Shown piece after piece: positions 33,301 through 46,000 of a DNA stretch of 64,000 nt; the first letter of the stretch is position 1; each line of letters opens with the position of its first letter. The stretch is taken from contig CM060199.1 in the NCBI GenBank assembly GCA_030562195.1, positions 38,646,338 through 38,710,337 of the forward strand, given 5' to 3'. The notes beneath the pieces were generated by a model that was given only the letters and a program-made list of their open reading frames with translations, made no database searches and was not told the origin of the DNA. Source of the DNA: Nipponacmea schrenckii. Lineage: Eukaryota > Mollusca > Gastropoda > Lottiidae. The translations under genes were made by a program, and so were the position numbers.

Positions 33301-33474
33301 TGTTAAAACTGTATTCTATGTATATTTTGTAAAATGTCCTCCTTGACCACAATTCAAGTCTCATTAACAAATTTTAAAAATAGCTGAGGGGTTTGCAGAA
33401 AATATTAATTCTGAAGTCTTCAGCTACCCTCTCCTTTGAGTCTCACATATTTCAATATCAAGGATATCGAAAAA

Positions 33475-33620
33475 TATCAAGGACCAGCTGGTAGAAAGGA
33501 TCCCTGCCACGGCAGACTTGTGAACCTAAGTTGTTATCCTTAAAGATCAAAAATTCAAGGACCAGTGGTAAAATCCTGTCTAGCAGATTTGTGAACCTAG
33601 TAAAATATAGCTGTTTCTTT
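33475..33620 (+). repeat. Dispersed repeat, two copies (CAGCTGGTAGAAAGGATCC family)
   Basis: aaggaccagctggtagaaag, then gtgaacctaagttgttatcc; same family as 60340-60785. Confidence 0.7.
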
Positions 33621-35498
33621 CTTTTTCTTTTTTCTATCTAATTGGGTCTAGTTTTGTGATCGAGTATCAATCTGAACACAGGCATTTAAAGAAAATCTTC
33701 TCTAGATAAATTATTACAAGGAGCTGGTAGCAGGACTTCTAAATTTTGGTTGATTAACTATTAACTTTCTACCAATACCTGTGATGTAAATACCATATTG
33801 TACCATTATATCATTATCATTCTTCATTTAAAGCTCAAATTGAATCATACATCACCATGTATTATTGTATAGTACTGTTCATATTATGGGATAGAAACGT
33901 TGATTCGACTAATATACTGGCATATCATACATTAATAATAATACTTACATAGACTGAATGGGTTTTATCAATTATTTCCTTCAACAATTTACAAGGTACC
34001 GTAAGCCTATATTCTTAAAGTAAAATGCTAATCCTGTAAAGACAGAAATACATGCTATGATATATTTGCAGATCACATAGCTCGATGCTCTAATTTTCAA
34101 CATGTTTTAGCTTCTGTTTTAAAATTTCTTGACTTCAATGAACCATTATGAATACCTCCGTTTGAATTTAACGATGAAGTATGAAGGAGTTGATGAGATA
34201 TTTGTACTTTAAGAAAATTAACGAAATTAACAAAGATTGTTTAAACCCATTCAGTCAATCAATTGTGATAAAATATTAATTAAAATTACTAATTAAAGTT
34301 ACTAATTAAAAGATGGCTTTGTAAAATTGCTGAAATAATTACTCTCTGTTCTGTTATCAAATTTGTTTCTGTTTCTTATTCAGGTTTTTGTTATTGTTTT
34401 TAAACATTGCCATAGTGAAATAATTTGTTGAAACATTCTTGTATTTTGTTGGAAATTGTATTTTTTTGATTGAATTTGAATATTTCAGTAATGTCTCAAT
34501 TTGACTCTTAAATCTAAATAATTATTTTCTTTACAAACCAAATGAACCTAATTTAAAAACATTATTCAGATTAAGAATCTGACATTTAGTTCCTGTACAA
34601 TTAAATAAATAAAAAATTGAAATTTTTGCTTTGAAGTAAAATGTTTAATCAGCTTATAGAACTGAATTTCATCCATAACATTTTTTAAATATAAGTTTGA
34701 AACACAGTTCTTTTACAATCAAATAAATAATCTTTCTAAGTATTCAAGCTTTTTTAACTTCACTGCAAATCCATATATTATTTACTCCTAGACTTAATCA
34801 ATGAGTACTGAAATTACTGTGTAACTGAACGTCAGAAAGTACAAACAATTATTAAGTTAATTTGATTCTTTCTATTTAACATGAAATATGTAAAGTTCTG
34901 TCTCATTCTCTCAGGTGATTTGTTATCATGTTGTTGCTTATTTCTTGTTTAAGAGTAAAGAAATTGATGCACCCCCACCCCCACCTCCAATTTAAAACAT
35001 AAACAGTCATTTCATTCTATTTTATTGTACCTCTAAATAGGTAGACTGTTTGGTAATGTTTTTAGGTAGTGTAAGTAGTAATCAATACAATATAAGATGA
35101 GAGATTAGTCTGTATAGTTTCTATTACTATTTATTCTACCTATAAATAAAGTGGATTTGCCATGTTTATGTTTGAATTGTACCTGGGTCAGCAGAAATAT
35201 TGTTACTTAATTGATTACTGACTGAACTGTATAATTGATCAAGCCCACATTCGAACAAAACTTTGATAAATATTTTTAGGACTTTAAACTTTTGCTTGTA
35301 AAATTAGGATGAGTTTGAGGGTAATTTTAAGGTATAAATTTTCACTCTTATTAAATAGATGATAATTATAGAGAAATATTGCAGGTGCCCTTTTATTGAT
35401 TGAGAATATATGATATGAATTATGATTTCTTGTATATTGATATTGTATAATATTACTCTGTGTATATTTTGGTTTTATTATTCCATTGTATTCTGACC

Positions 35499-35504
35499 AT
35501 TAAA
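35499..35504 (+). terminator. Candidate Pellino polyadenylation signal (ATTAAA)
   Basis: Chosen over several upstream AATAAA words because of the T/G-rich downstream element. If used, the 3' UTR is about 4.1 kb. Confidence 0.35.
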
Positions 35505-35569
35505 GTTGAGTTGAATTCAAATTTCGTTTGTTGTAAATCTTTTCTTAATCTGGTAAAATCCCATATCAA

Positions 35570-35960
35570 GAGTTTTGACCAAGGACCCACTGGTAGAAAG
35601 GATCTTTTACTGTGAAACTAAGTTGTCATCCTTGTAAAATATAGTTGTTTCCTCATAAAACTTTGATGTTATCCTTGAAAAAATACAACCACATTCACTA
35701 CCAAGTACTAGTCAGACATAACTGGCGAATACTGTAAATTCTGTAGTCTAAAGCAGTTGTCTAATGCTCCATTCAGACAAGACTGGTAAATACTGCCAAA
35801 TCAACAGTGTAGAGCTCCAGTCAGACGTGACTGGTAAATACTGCCAAATCAACAGTCTAGAGCTCTAGTCAAACATGACTGGTAAATAAAACCAAATCTT
35901 TAGCCTAATGCTCTAGTCAGACATAAATCAATACAGCAAAATCTGTAGACTAAGGTTCCA
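35570..35960 (+). repeat. Dispersed repeat followed by about five 48-bp GACATGACTGG units
   Basis: 35575-35650 is the ggtagaaaggatc family; 35700-35960 holds degenerate copies of ctctagtcagacatgactgg plus taaatac and caaatcaacag, as at 57280-58165. Confidence 0.75.
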
Positions 35961-36656
35961 AAGAGGGTTATTTTGCCTGTTTCTACAAGTTCTATTAAAG
36001 ATAATAACAATGTTTATAATAAAAATAATTTATTCCCCCATATACTCCCTGAATTTATACCTTATTTTATACATCAACATTTATACAATAATAATATACA
36101 ATAATAACATAGTAATACAATAATATAATATACAATTAATATAACAAGATTAGCATTATATATCTTAGAATAATTTGTATATCCAATGATGTTAAACCAA
36201 CCCTTCATCCAAATATCTTAATATCAGTGAATGAATTTCAACCTTTCAAAATATAAACGCTTGTAGAAGGCTGGTTTGAATTACGAGCTACATCATGATA
36301 TTACCTTATACCTAATACATGGTTTAACTGCTACAGTGAAACATATATGAACACAATTATATTGATAACAATTACTGTATTAAATAACTTGTTCTGTTTC
36401 AACAAGGGTACTCTCATTTCCTCAAAATGCAATATCACAAGTCACAACAGTATTCAAGATAAAAAAATTCACAACAAAACCTAAGCATACATGGCTGAAA
36501 GTCATCTGTCTTCATCCCACACAGAAATTCAATGTCTAAAATGCTAAGTCATTTTTTTCACTGATTTCATATTTCCAGCAAAAGACCTCATTGTGCTGTA
36601 AACTGTAGCAGCATATGAAGGACGAAATAAATATCTAAAATCCCAAGATACTAAAA

Positions 36657-36662
36657 TTTATT
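36657..36662 (-). terminator. Candidate TRIP11 polyadenylation signal (AATAAA, minus strand)
   Basis: TTTATT on the plus strand, 20 bp past the stop. Another lies at about 36029. The closer one would leave almost no 3' UTR, so the distal one may be preferred. Confidence 0.3.
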
Positions 36663-36682
36663 CATATAATCAAAGTTCAAGG

Positions 36683-37051
36683 TCACCTAGTTTCCAAGAC
36701 ATTTTTGAGAATGGCGCTACTGGAATTTGAGGGGGTTGAACGCCCAGAACTGGGTTGACTGATATTTTCAGTAGATGCAGGCATAGTAAACATAGGAGTA
36801 AAACTTGGGGTATTGGATGACGCCATTAATATATGGGAGTCTGTTGCCTTGGATTTATTGCCATCAAGATTCATCGGCATGGCAACATGACGTGGGGCAG
36901 TGAAGGGATTAAACGCGGGTGGTTTGGTGTGATCTTTCTCACGATGTTTTTGTTGTAATTCTTGAGCCATTTGTTCAGCCGGCAATCGGACAGGTGGAGG
37001 GGGTGGGGTGGATTCTGTTTCTAAAAACTTAACAAATAACTGGGAGAAAGA
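36683..37051 (-). other. TRIP11: TRIP11 C-terminal exon
   Basis: Begins SFSQLFVKFLETESTPPPPP after TTTCAG and ends ILKNVLETR then TGA at 36683-36685. The order of motifs (LFVKFLETES, NPFTAPR, PxFTPxxxxPA, LKxxL) copies the human C-terminus, so selection has kept it despite the defects upstream. Confidence 0.9.
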
Positions 37052-40000
37052 CTGAAATAAAAATTATTTGAAAATTGTAAATTATATGCAAATGTAAATT
37101 ATTTGAAAATTGTAAATTATATGCAAATGTAAATTATTTGAAAAATGTAAATTATATGAAAAATATAAATTATTTGAAAATTGTAAATTGTAAAGTAAGG
37201 CCTAACCTACCTGATTAAAACTGGGAGCCTTACTTCCTGGTCTTACAGGGGTAGCGGGAGGGGTGGGGCCTGTTGACCTGCCAAATTTAAATAATCCTGG
37301 AACCCAACCACCAGATCCTTCCGCGGCAGAAATCTACAAAACAAATAAGAAACATTGTTACTTAGGGCTATTACTGATATTTCATTTCATTAATTAACTT
37401 AAAGCAATCCTGCATCTTAGAATGAACATGAAATTTTAAAATTTTAAACTTGGTCAATAAGAGTATACATTCATAGTAAATATACCTGCTGTCATAAATA
37501 ACATAACAGAATCCTTATATAATCTGATAAATTTGTATAAACTAAGTCATTATCCATAAAATTAAATTGATTATTGAAAAATGCTTAAGATAATTGATTA
37601 AGTGTTTTTTCAATAATTACTTATTTTTGTGAGTTTTCCAGAAATTAAAAGGAATTCTGTTACATTATGACACCAGATAAGGTTCACTGAGGAATTTATA
37701 CTCATATTGACCATCTTGAGAAATTTTTCCTTATATGGTTTTATGGAAGATCTGAAGAACATACCCTATCGAATTTCAGGATTAAAGTTAAGAACGCCAC
37801 CTATTGTATGTACCACTTTCGTCCGTTTTTTCTGCGGTGTTTTTTAAAATAGCCCAATAGAAGATTTTTTCATTAATTCTCTGAATAAACAAAAAAATAC
37901 CCATCTAAGTTAATAGCAAAGGCTCATGCTGTAACATCTAAAACCCCTAAATATTTTTGAACTCTTCCAGACATGCATTCTTTCTATACATATGTGCTAT
38001 ATTTATATTTTGGAAGAGCTCATTCAAAATTATTTTAAAAAAAAATTAAAATTTAATAACTTTCTATTTTTTCTTAAAGTTACTTTTTACATGATTTACA
38101 AAGAAATTAAAAAATGTCTTACTTGTCAACTTTAGCTTCTGTACTAGATGATAACTTTTTAATCTCCTCTTCGGCTTGTTTTAAACTCTTCTCTCTCAAT
38201 AAAACTACAATTATTTCATATCAGATAGTTAATTATATGCAAATTTATTCATGAATAAATGAATCAGGAAGGCAAGTGGGTGCTGTACAACCCTGTTCTT
38301 GACTTTGTCTATTGAAGGTTTTGTTCTGCAAGGGCGAATAAAATTAACTTGTTGCTCCCAAAATATCATGTGTGTTTTATATTAAAAGTGATACAAGTAA
38401 TGGTAGATGTATAAAAACTTCAAATATATACCAGCCCTTCCATCCATAATACTTACACCAACAAATACATAACAAATATGCATCTGAGGGGTAAACATCT
38501 AAAGATAAAAAATCTTCTTTTGAAGAAGTCAAAAACAAAAAATCAAAAATACAGTACGGTGCTAAAATCACACATTTTCAACTGGTGAAAAAAACAAAAC
38601 AAAGAAAAAATCCAAAAAACAAGACATTTTATAAAAATGTTAGAATTAAATGACAAAAAAACTACTGTATTGCATTAAAACTAGAAAAACTTCTTAAAAA
38701 CTACTGATAATTCTATATCCTACAAAAACTATAATTCAAACAAAAAAATGGAAGCCAGTGGTAGCATGCTGTCACAGTGCTGACGTCAGTGATGACGTCA
38801 AGGTGCTGGGAATGACGTCATAACTTAGAGCATGACAGAAGGTACTGACCGAGACATTCCTCAGTACCTGATGTAATACTCAAGGCAATGATGTCAAGGT
38901 CATGCATTTAAAGTCATGCTTTACAATTACAGGACACAATCCCTTTAAAATTTTAACCAATCAATCAATTTAACACGGAGCACCAAATCAAATTATATCG
39001 GAAGAAAATTTTCCTTGAGTTTAAAGCCACCTTATGTTCTAACAATGAGCTTTTAAATATTAGACCAAATAGATATCACACTTGATAAAACAATCATGTA
39101 CATTCAATACTTAATTAAGTTCGTTATTATTTTAATTACAAAAAACATTGCCTTTAAAGTGTAATTAGCATTATATTTGTAGGAGGTACAAGAAATAGTT
39201 TCTTTAAGGTCTGAATCACCCTAACTTTTTACTGGAATTCTACTGGAATTTTGCATGAAGAAATCATATTCTTTGATTTGATTGAATCTTTGTATTGAAG
39301 GAAATGAAACAACGAACATTGACTTATTGTTCATCAAGGCCTATTTTAGCGGTAGAAAACATTGAAGAATTAAATAGTTTCATTAGTGTTATTCAAATAA
39401 CTGGTCAAGTAAAACAGTGAAATTTTATTAATAAAAGTATATTTAATATAAATATAAGAATTAAACATTGGTCTCATGTATTATTGGTGTGTAAACACTA
39501 TTAATCAAGTGATAAACTTTACATTTACACCTCTATTGTTGATCAAAGTCACTGAGTACTATCAGCTGGTTTTAAAAAATCAAGGGAGATAACTCTTTTC
39601 TTATTTAATATATAATATTCCTGAATCACAATTCTGAGAAGAGTATATTTGTTAATTAAATTAGTGGATCCACAACCTCAAAACTTATATCCATAGTCCA
39701 AATTTTGTTTCTCAAACATCAGTTATGTTTTGAGTGGAAATTCATATATATAATTATGTTTTATATAAGGTTTAATTTAGGTGTAAGAACATGCTTCCAA
39801 TGCAAGGTTAAAGACCAAAAGCTGTTAAAATTGCTGTTAAAAATTGTAATTGGTATTAAAAGATATTAAATGTTAAAAATTGAATCAAAATATTTTTACT
39901 AAATAACTATAAGCTAAAATCCTACAGATTAAAAAACAAAACAAAAGATCTCTACTTAAGATCTTACAACTCACAGAGAAAACAAAGTTCAAAGATCACT

Positions 40001-43000
40001 ACATGCTTCATCCAATCAAATGCCTCAAAATTCAAATTCAAACATCACAATATAAAAATCACAAACTTCAGATGGGTGTTCAAATCATGCCCTATCCATC
40101 AACAAACTGGATAATAATTAATGTTAATGCATGCTTAATGTTAGAAAAAAGCCAAATTCAAACACAAACATTAAAACAAGCTTGAAATATTGTGTTCATC
40201 AATTATTAAACACCCCTCAATCATTTATTGAACTCTCCTGCACATGCTTAATTCAATGTGATGTTTTATGGCACATCAGTTGGGATGATTTCTATCATGA
40301 ATAATAGTCTATATTTTGGGGTTGGATAAATATTAATTGAAACTTCACATGCCAAACTATACAATATTTTTCTCCCAAAAATAAAATACACTGTTTTTGT
40401 TTGGAAACAGCCATGCATGTGCATAAACAATAGATTAAATTGTACTAAAAAATACATTCCATAAGGAAGAGTTCAATTTTCATATTTGAGAGTGTTAATT
40501 AATCGATGCATATCACAATAACTTCAAGCCGTATCCCGAAACCAAGACAATGAATTATTAAAACAAGAGTGGATAAATCATGCTGCAGGCGTTGTAAAGT
40601 GGTGTTAAACTCATGCTGTACAACGTAACATTTATATAATCTCGGCAAGTAACTTGAGAAAATTAGTTTTTATTAGAACTCAGAATTACCAGCTGAGATT
40701 ACACAAACATCAAGATAAGCTGTCAATCAAAATCAATATTGTATCGATAAGCTAACGCACAATAATAACGCGTCGAAACCATGGCGATAAGATATTCAGA
40801 GACCAAATTACTGATATTACAGTATATAAATAATGGGATTTTATTTTAAAACATTTCGCGTAATTTCAAATTCGTTTTTCAAAATTTGTGATATCACGTT
40901 TATTATTCAAAGTGTCATGCTAACATATATTGAGCTAGCGATAACTTGCTATAAGACCATTTTTTGTAGAAATAATAAAATTTGGAAGTTGCCATCTATT
41001 CCAGGCCAATGTTTTTTCCACCATTTTTTGTAGAAATGATAAATTTTGGAAGTTGTCATCTATTCCAGGCCAATGTTTTTCTGGTCACCAACATGGAAGG
41101 AGTGAGTCAAACAGTAAGCGTTAAGTAAAGAGGTATATATTGACGGCAAACTGGTTATAGTTTAAATTGTTAGATATCATCACACAATGTTAAAGGGATT
41201 AAAGCCACTCTATTCCAACATCATCGTTATAGATACACATTATACTGAACCTCAGCAAGTTGGCATGGCAACAGCTTTCCAAAAGTACTTTTTAATTTGA
41301 TAAAATAAAGGAATTTTTTTTTAAAGATTTCATAGCAAAACTGAATTAATGGACAGAAAAGAAAGTTATTCAAAACTTCCTTTATCCAAGGACAGCCAAA
41401 AATGTAGAATTAGGCATAATCGTAAGGGGCTTCAAGGCTTCACGATGCAAGACCTTGATATAGGCCTACATATAATCAATATTCCACAAATATGATACTG
41501 GGTAGCAACTCAATATGCATCCAAAGACATGCTGCACCTAGCAAATCTCCATAGACGACAATACCCAAAGCATCCGTTTGACATTTGAATATAAACACTA
41601 TACATAATACATCTCCAACTACATGCTCTTCATCAATCATAGAAATAACCTAATTTGACCGAGAAGTCCTTTCACAACCTAAACAACGATTTTGAGATCC
41701 AATCATCCAATCAAATTTGCTATATTTGGGAATTTTGATAATTTGATCATAGAATGATTGACAAAAGCCACATTCCCTCCTTTTGATTTTCCACCCAGTC
41801 ATACCCTGATCATTAAATACACAACATTTAACAGAACAAATGAGGATGAAATGAAGAAATGAATGAAAGAAAAAACTAACTGCCTGTTGAATATTGAGCC
41901 TGTTTGTTTAATATCAACTAAAATCCTGAGATAATCAGAAACTCAGGATTACCAGCTGATATTACAGAACCAGGTGCTCCACCATATTGGAAATTGCAGA
42001 CGCAATTGGCGGCCATATTGGATTTAAGACAAATTTAAGATTTTGAGTAAAAAACTTCTGAAAAGTCAGAATTGACTGCATTGAAAAGTGCGTTTTGATT
42101 CTAAAAAGCTTTGTAAAATCTAATTTTGTCTAATTTTGAATTAAAAAGAGCTTTATTTGAAAAATTGTGCACACACCAAGCAAGCATATGGTTGAAAATT
42201 GGAAAAAAATTCTACTGCAGCATAATTTAGAATCTAGAATAAGCCGAAAAATTTAAAAGCTAAAATTTTTGAAAAAAGCCTTAATCCACACAGAAGCTGT
42301 AGTTCACCCAGGCAGTTAGCAACCCAAAGGGAGTGATGGAGGTGAGGGGCATGAAATACTAGGGAGGGGGGCAGGACAATGGGATGATTAAATGTGATTA
42401 TGATGATAGAAAGGAATAAAATAGATGAAAATTTAAAAATTTGCCAAGAGTAAGGAAATGATTAAATATTTGCTATGAAAGATTGAACTATAAGTTTGTG
42501 CTTGCTGGGAGAAGATCATGTTTAGATTTTCAGTTATTTAAACTTGAAGTGTTTCTGTGTGGGTAAGCATGTCATGCCCTGCCCTGAGTCACATAAAACT
42601 TCAAAATTCAAGGGTTATTTTTACATCAAAATAATTTCTGTGTTTGTGTAAAATGGACAAAAAGTCCAATGTAATATATAAAGATGAACGTGGGGATGTT
42701 ACAAATGATTAGTTTTACATATTTAATTGTTTCTTTTAGTTGTACATAACTGTCTTCAAAATAGTTATATCAGAGGCTTCAAAAAAAATTTGTCGTAACA
42801 AAGAAGTGTGACTGTTTTCAAAATAAATGTATCAGAGGCTCCAAATTAGTTTTTTGTGGTAACAGAGAAGTGTAAATGGTGAGAGACAGAAGAATTTGGA
42901 AAACGAACTAGTCAGGATCAATGACTGCAGCAAATCACCAGTTCTATGTTAGTTCTCAGATGCTATAAGTGTTAGTGCAGTTGGCGTATAACTTTTAACG

Positions 43001-46000
43001 CTATGTGTTAGTAAAAAGCATTATGGGATACAATGAATGAACGTCATGAAAAATACTAAATTCTAAAATGAATTAAAAAATAACCAGTTTCTTGTTCAAT
43101 CTTTTACAGAACGAAAGTCTAAATTATTGTTAGCATGTAAAATTTAGGAACTAATCCTAAAAATCAAAGAATTGCAGTACCGTCATCTGATTGGTGGAAA
43201 AAGTTAAATCAAAAATAAGTTCAGTGATTGACCAATCAAATCACGCATGTAATACTCTTTCTTTATAATTTACTCATGGAAATTCCTCCAAAACTTTTAA
43301 ATTTTTCAGTTAAACAAAAGATAGAACAAGCAACAGACTTCGATTGTTTTGTGTTAATTATAACATATATATAACAACATGATTATAGACCAAGACCAAC
43401 CTTCATCTCTCAAGGCTTGTATTGCTTCTTCTTTTTTATCCAGCTGTACACTGAGTCTAGCTGCAGCTTCAAGACCTTCTGATGCTTCTTCTAGTTGGGT
43501 CTGAAATACAAAGCATATTCAGCCAGAGTGAAGGTAACCAAAGGACCATTCAAAGGATTTATAAAGAATTGAAATCCAGTAAACAGTACAGAAACTGAAA
43601 AGCTACTAAACCAAAGTTAGAGAACATTCCTCTAACAACGACGATAAAATTACAACATATGTGATTATCTGGAGATATTTTGAAGATATAATAGAAAGAC
43701 AGAGTTTGGCTACATATTCCCAAGATGCACTGAGGAATCATAAACGGATTGACGAACAAAATAAATATATAATAAAAATAAAAAAAACAAAAATGTGCAG
43801 TCATAATATTTCAGCACACTTTCAAACATGACTGAAAGTGTCTCTATAATAAAATCACCTGGGGGCAACTGTCAAAAATAATAATCTGTAGAAACTGGTA
43901 GCCGTATATCTAAAGAAGAAGAATTAAGGTTACCTTGGTTTCATCGTAAGTCGATTGTATATCATGATATTGTTTTTTTAATGATTCCAGTTCTTCCTGA
44001 TATTTCTCAGATTCTGTGGCAATTTGATTATCTTTATCTGAAAAAAATAACTCAAAAATTCAGAAATTGGGTTTAAAAGAACTCACAAATGTACTCCATT
44101 GCAAAAAATATTCTCTGGACAGCAATTGATTATATTTCTGAGCAACCAGGTGCCTTATTCTTGAAAACTTAACTTTAGATGATTATAGTGTGCTAGTCAT
44201 CTGATTGGTCACTAAGTATTAAATAAGGTTTTGTTATCCAATCAGATTACTTTATCTCTTACAATCTGGGTTTGATCTGGTAATATTTTCAAGAATAAGG
44301 CCCCAGCAATAATTGGCGATGGACAATAAAAAGTCTAGTTATAGAGTTATATAGACCTACCTTGTTGAAACTGTTCTAAAACTAGTTGTAAATTAGCTAG
44401 AGATGAGGCGTATTGTTGACATTGGTCCTGCATGTTCGTCACCTGACTATAGGCATTGTCTCTTTGACTCGATACAACTTGTAACTGATATTTCAATTCT
44501 TCTATTTGTAACGTCAACTGATGACTGAAATAGAGTCATTTTATTACAGGGCTGTTGATCTATTTTTTTCCCAGCCGGACATTTTGGAACGATGTTTTTT
44601 TGGGGTTAGATATTTAACTATACTATACTACATAATTTACCTGGAAGTTTCAACATTATAAGAAGCAGAAACTAATTTTTCTTCTGCAATGGCCACTCTA
44701 TTTCTCAGCTCCTTTTCTCTCTCTTCTGATTCTAGAGCTTCTCTTGTATAACCTTCCTCTACCTACAAATATATACAAGGTTCATTTCAGAATTAACTTG
44801 GTTGCTTTAAAGTGTTGGTGGTGTGATCATGTGACTTAAAAATCCCGAATTCATGTATGTTTGTGCAATGATTTATTTATTAATATTTAATAATACAATT
44901 TCACTTTTTTTATAGTTGGGTTTAAATTTGAATTTGCCATAAATCTTAGATAGCGTCATTATTTGCTTAAATCATCATGGTTTTCCACGTTTTACTAACA
45001 CCCAATTTTTTTGGTTTTTTAAAAATTGTAATGTAAATCCCCAATTAAATGGAAATTTTAGATTAATTGGGAAAAACTTCTTTCTAAATCAATCAAAACT
45101 TTTGAACATATCTAAATTTGTCGTGTTCTGTCTGTCTTAGCCATCCCTAACACAAACAGCATGGACTTAGACTTAATCGTAACACCTGTACTTACCTGAA
45201 TAAGATGTGAACGGAGGCGATCATTTTCTCGCGTTAACTTAACCTCTCTTTCTTTCAGTCTTTCAACCTGAAATTTAATTGTACTGTTTATAAGACATAT
45301 AGAAATAGGCGTAGGACATCACATACACTGTATATAAATATGCAAATGAGGTGGCGACAACCATAATAACCACGTACCTCTTTTGAAAATTGTTCAGTTT
45401 GGTGTTGATGTTGTTGAAGTGACGTCAAAGTTTGGTCTCGTTCCTGTTGTAACATCAAAGTCTGTTGTTGTAACACCTCCATCTGTTTGACTAGTCTGTC
45501 CACTTGACCTTGAGCAACTTGTTGACCTTGACTATCACCTTCACCTTCATGCTTTCTCTGATCTTGTAACAAATTGTTCAAAGTCTCACATTTATCTCGT
45601 ATAGTGTTCAATTCTAGATCTTTTTCTCGTAACAAAGCACTTAGTTTATTATTCGAATCTTTTGCATACATTAAATCTGACACACTTTGAGCTTGATTTG
45701 TGTTCAATTTCGTATTTTCCGAACGTAAATCACCTAATTCTGTATTCATGCCCTCTATTTGGAACTGTAAATGATCGACTTGTTTTTTCAGACTATGTTT
45801 ATCTGTTTCCTTTCCCACAACTTCATTTTCTAATTCACCACGCTCGTGACTCAAAGACTGGATTTTCAGGTCTTTTTCTTGCACTGACTTCTGCATCTCT
45901 AAGAATTTTTCCTGCAATCTTTTGAGTTCTTCATCTTTGGCATCAAAACAAGATTTATCCACTGTATCCTTAATATTAGACCGCTGCAGCATTTCTCCAT

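Larger units (their letters stand above)
31401..35520 (+). other. Probable long Pellino 3' UTR with inserted MITEs
   Basis: No exon is seen between the Pellino stop and the TRIP11 C-terminus. ATTAAA at 35499-35504 is followed by a T/G-rich region (tttcgtttgttgtaaatc), a good cleavage context; earlier AATAAA words near 34607 and 34728 are also possible ends. Bases 31400-31680 repeat ccatggaaatt four to five times, a feature of unknown meaning. Confidence 0.45.
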
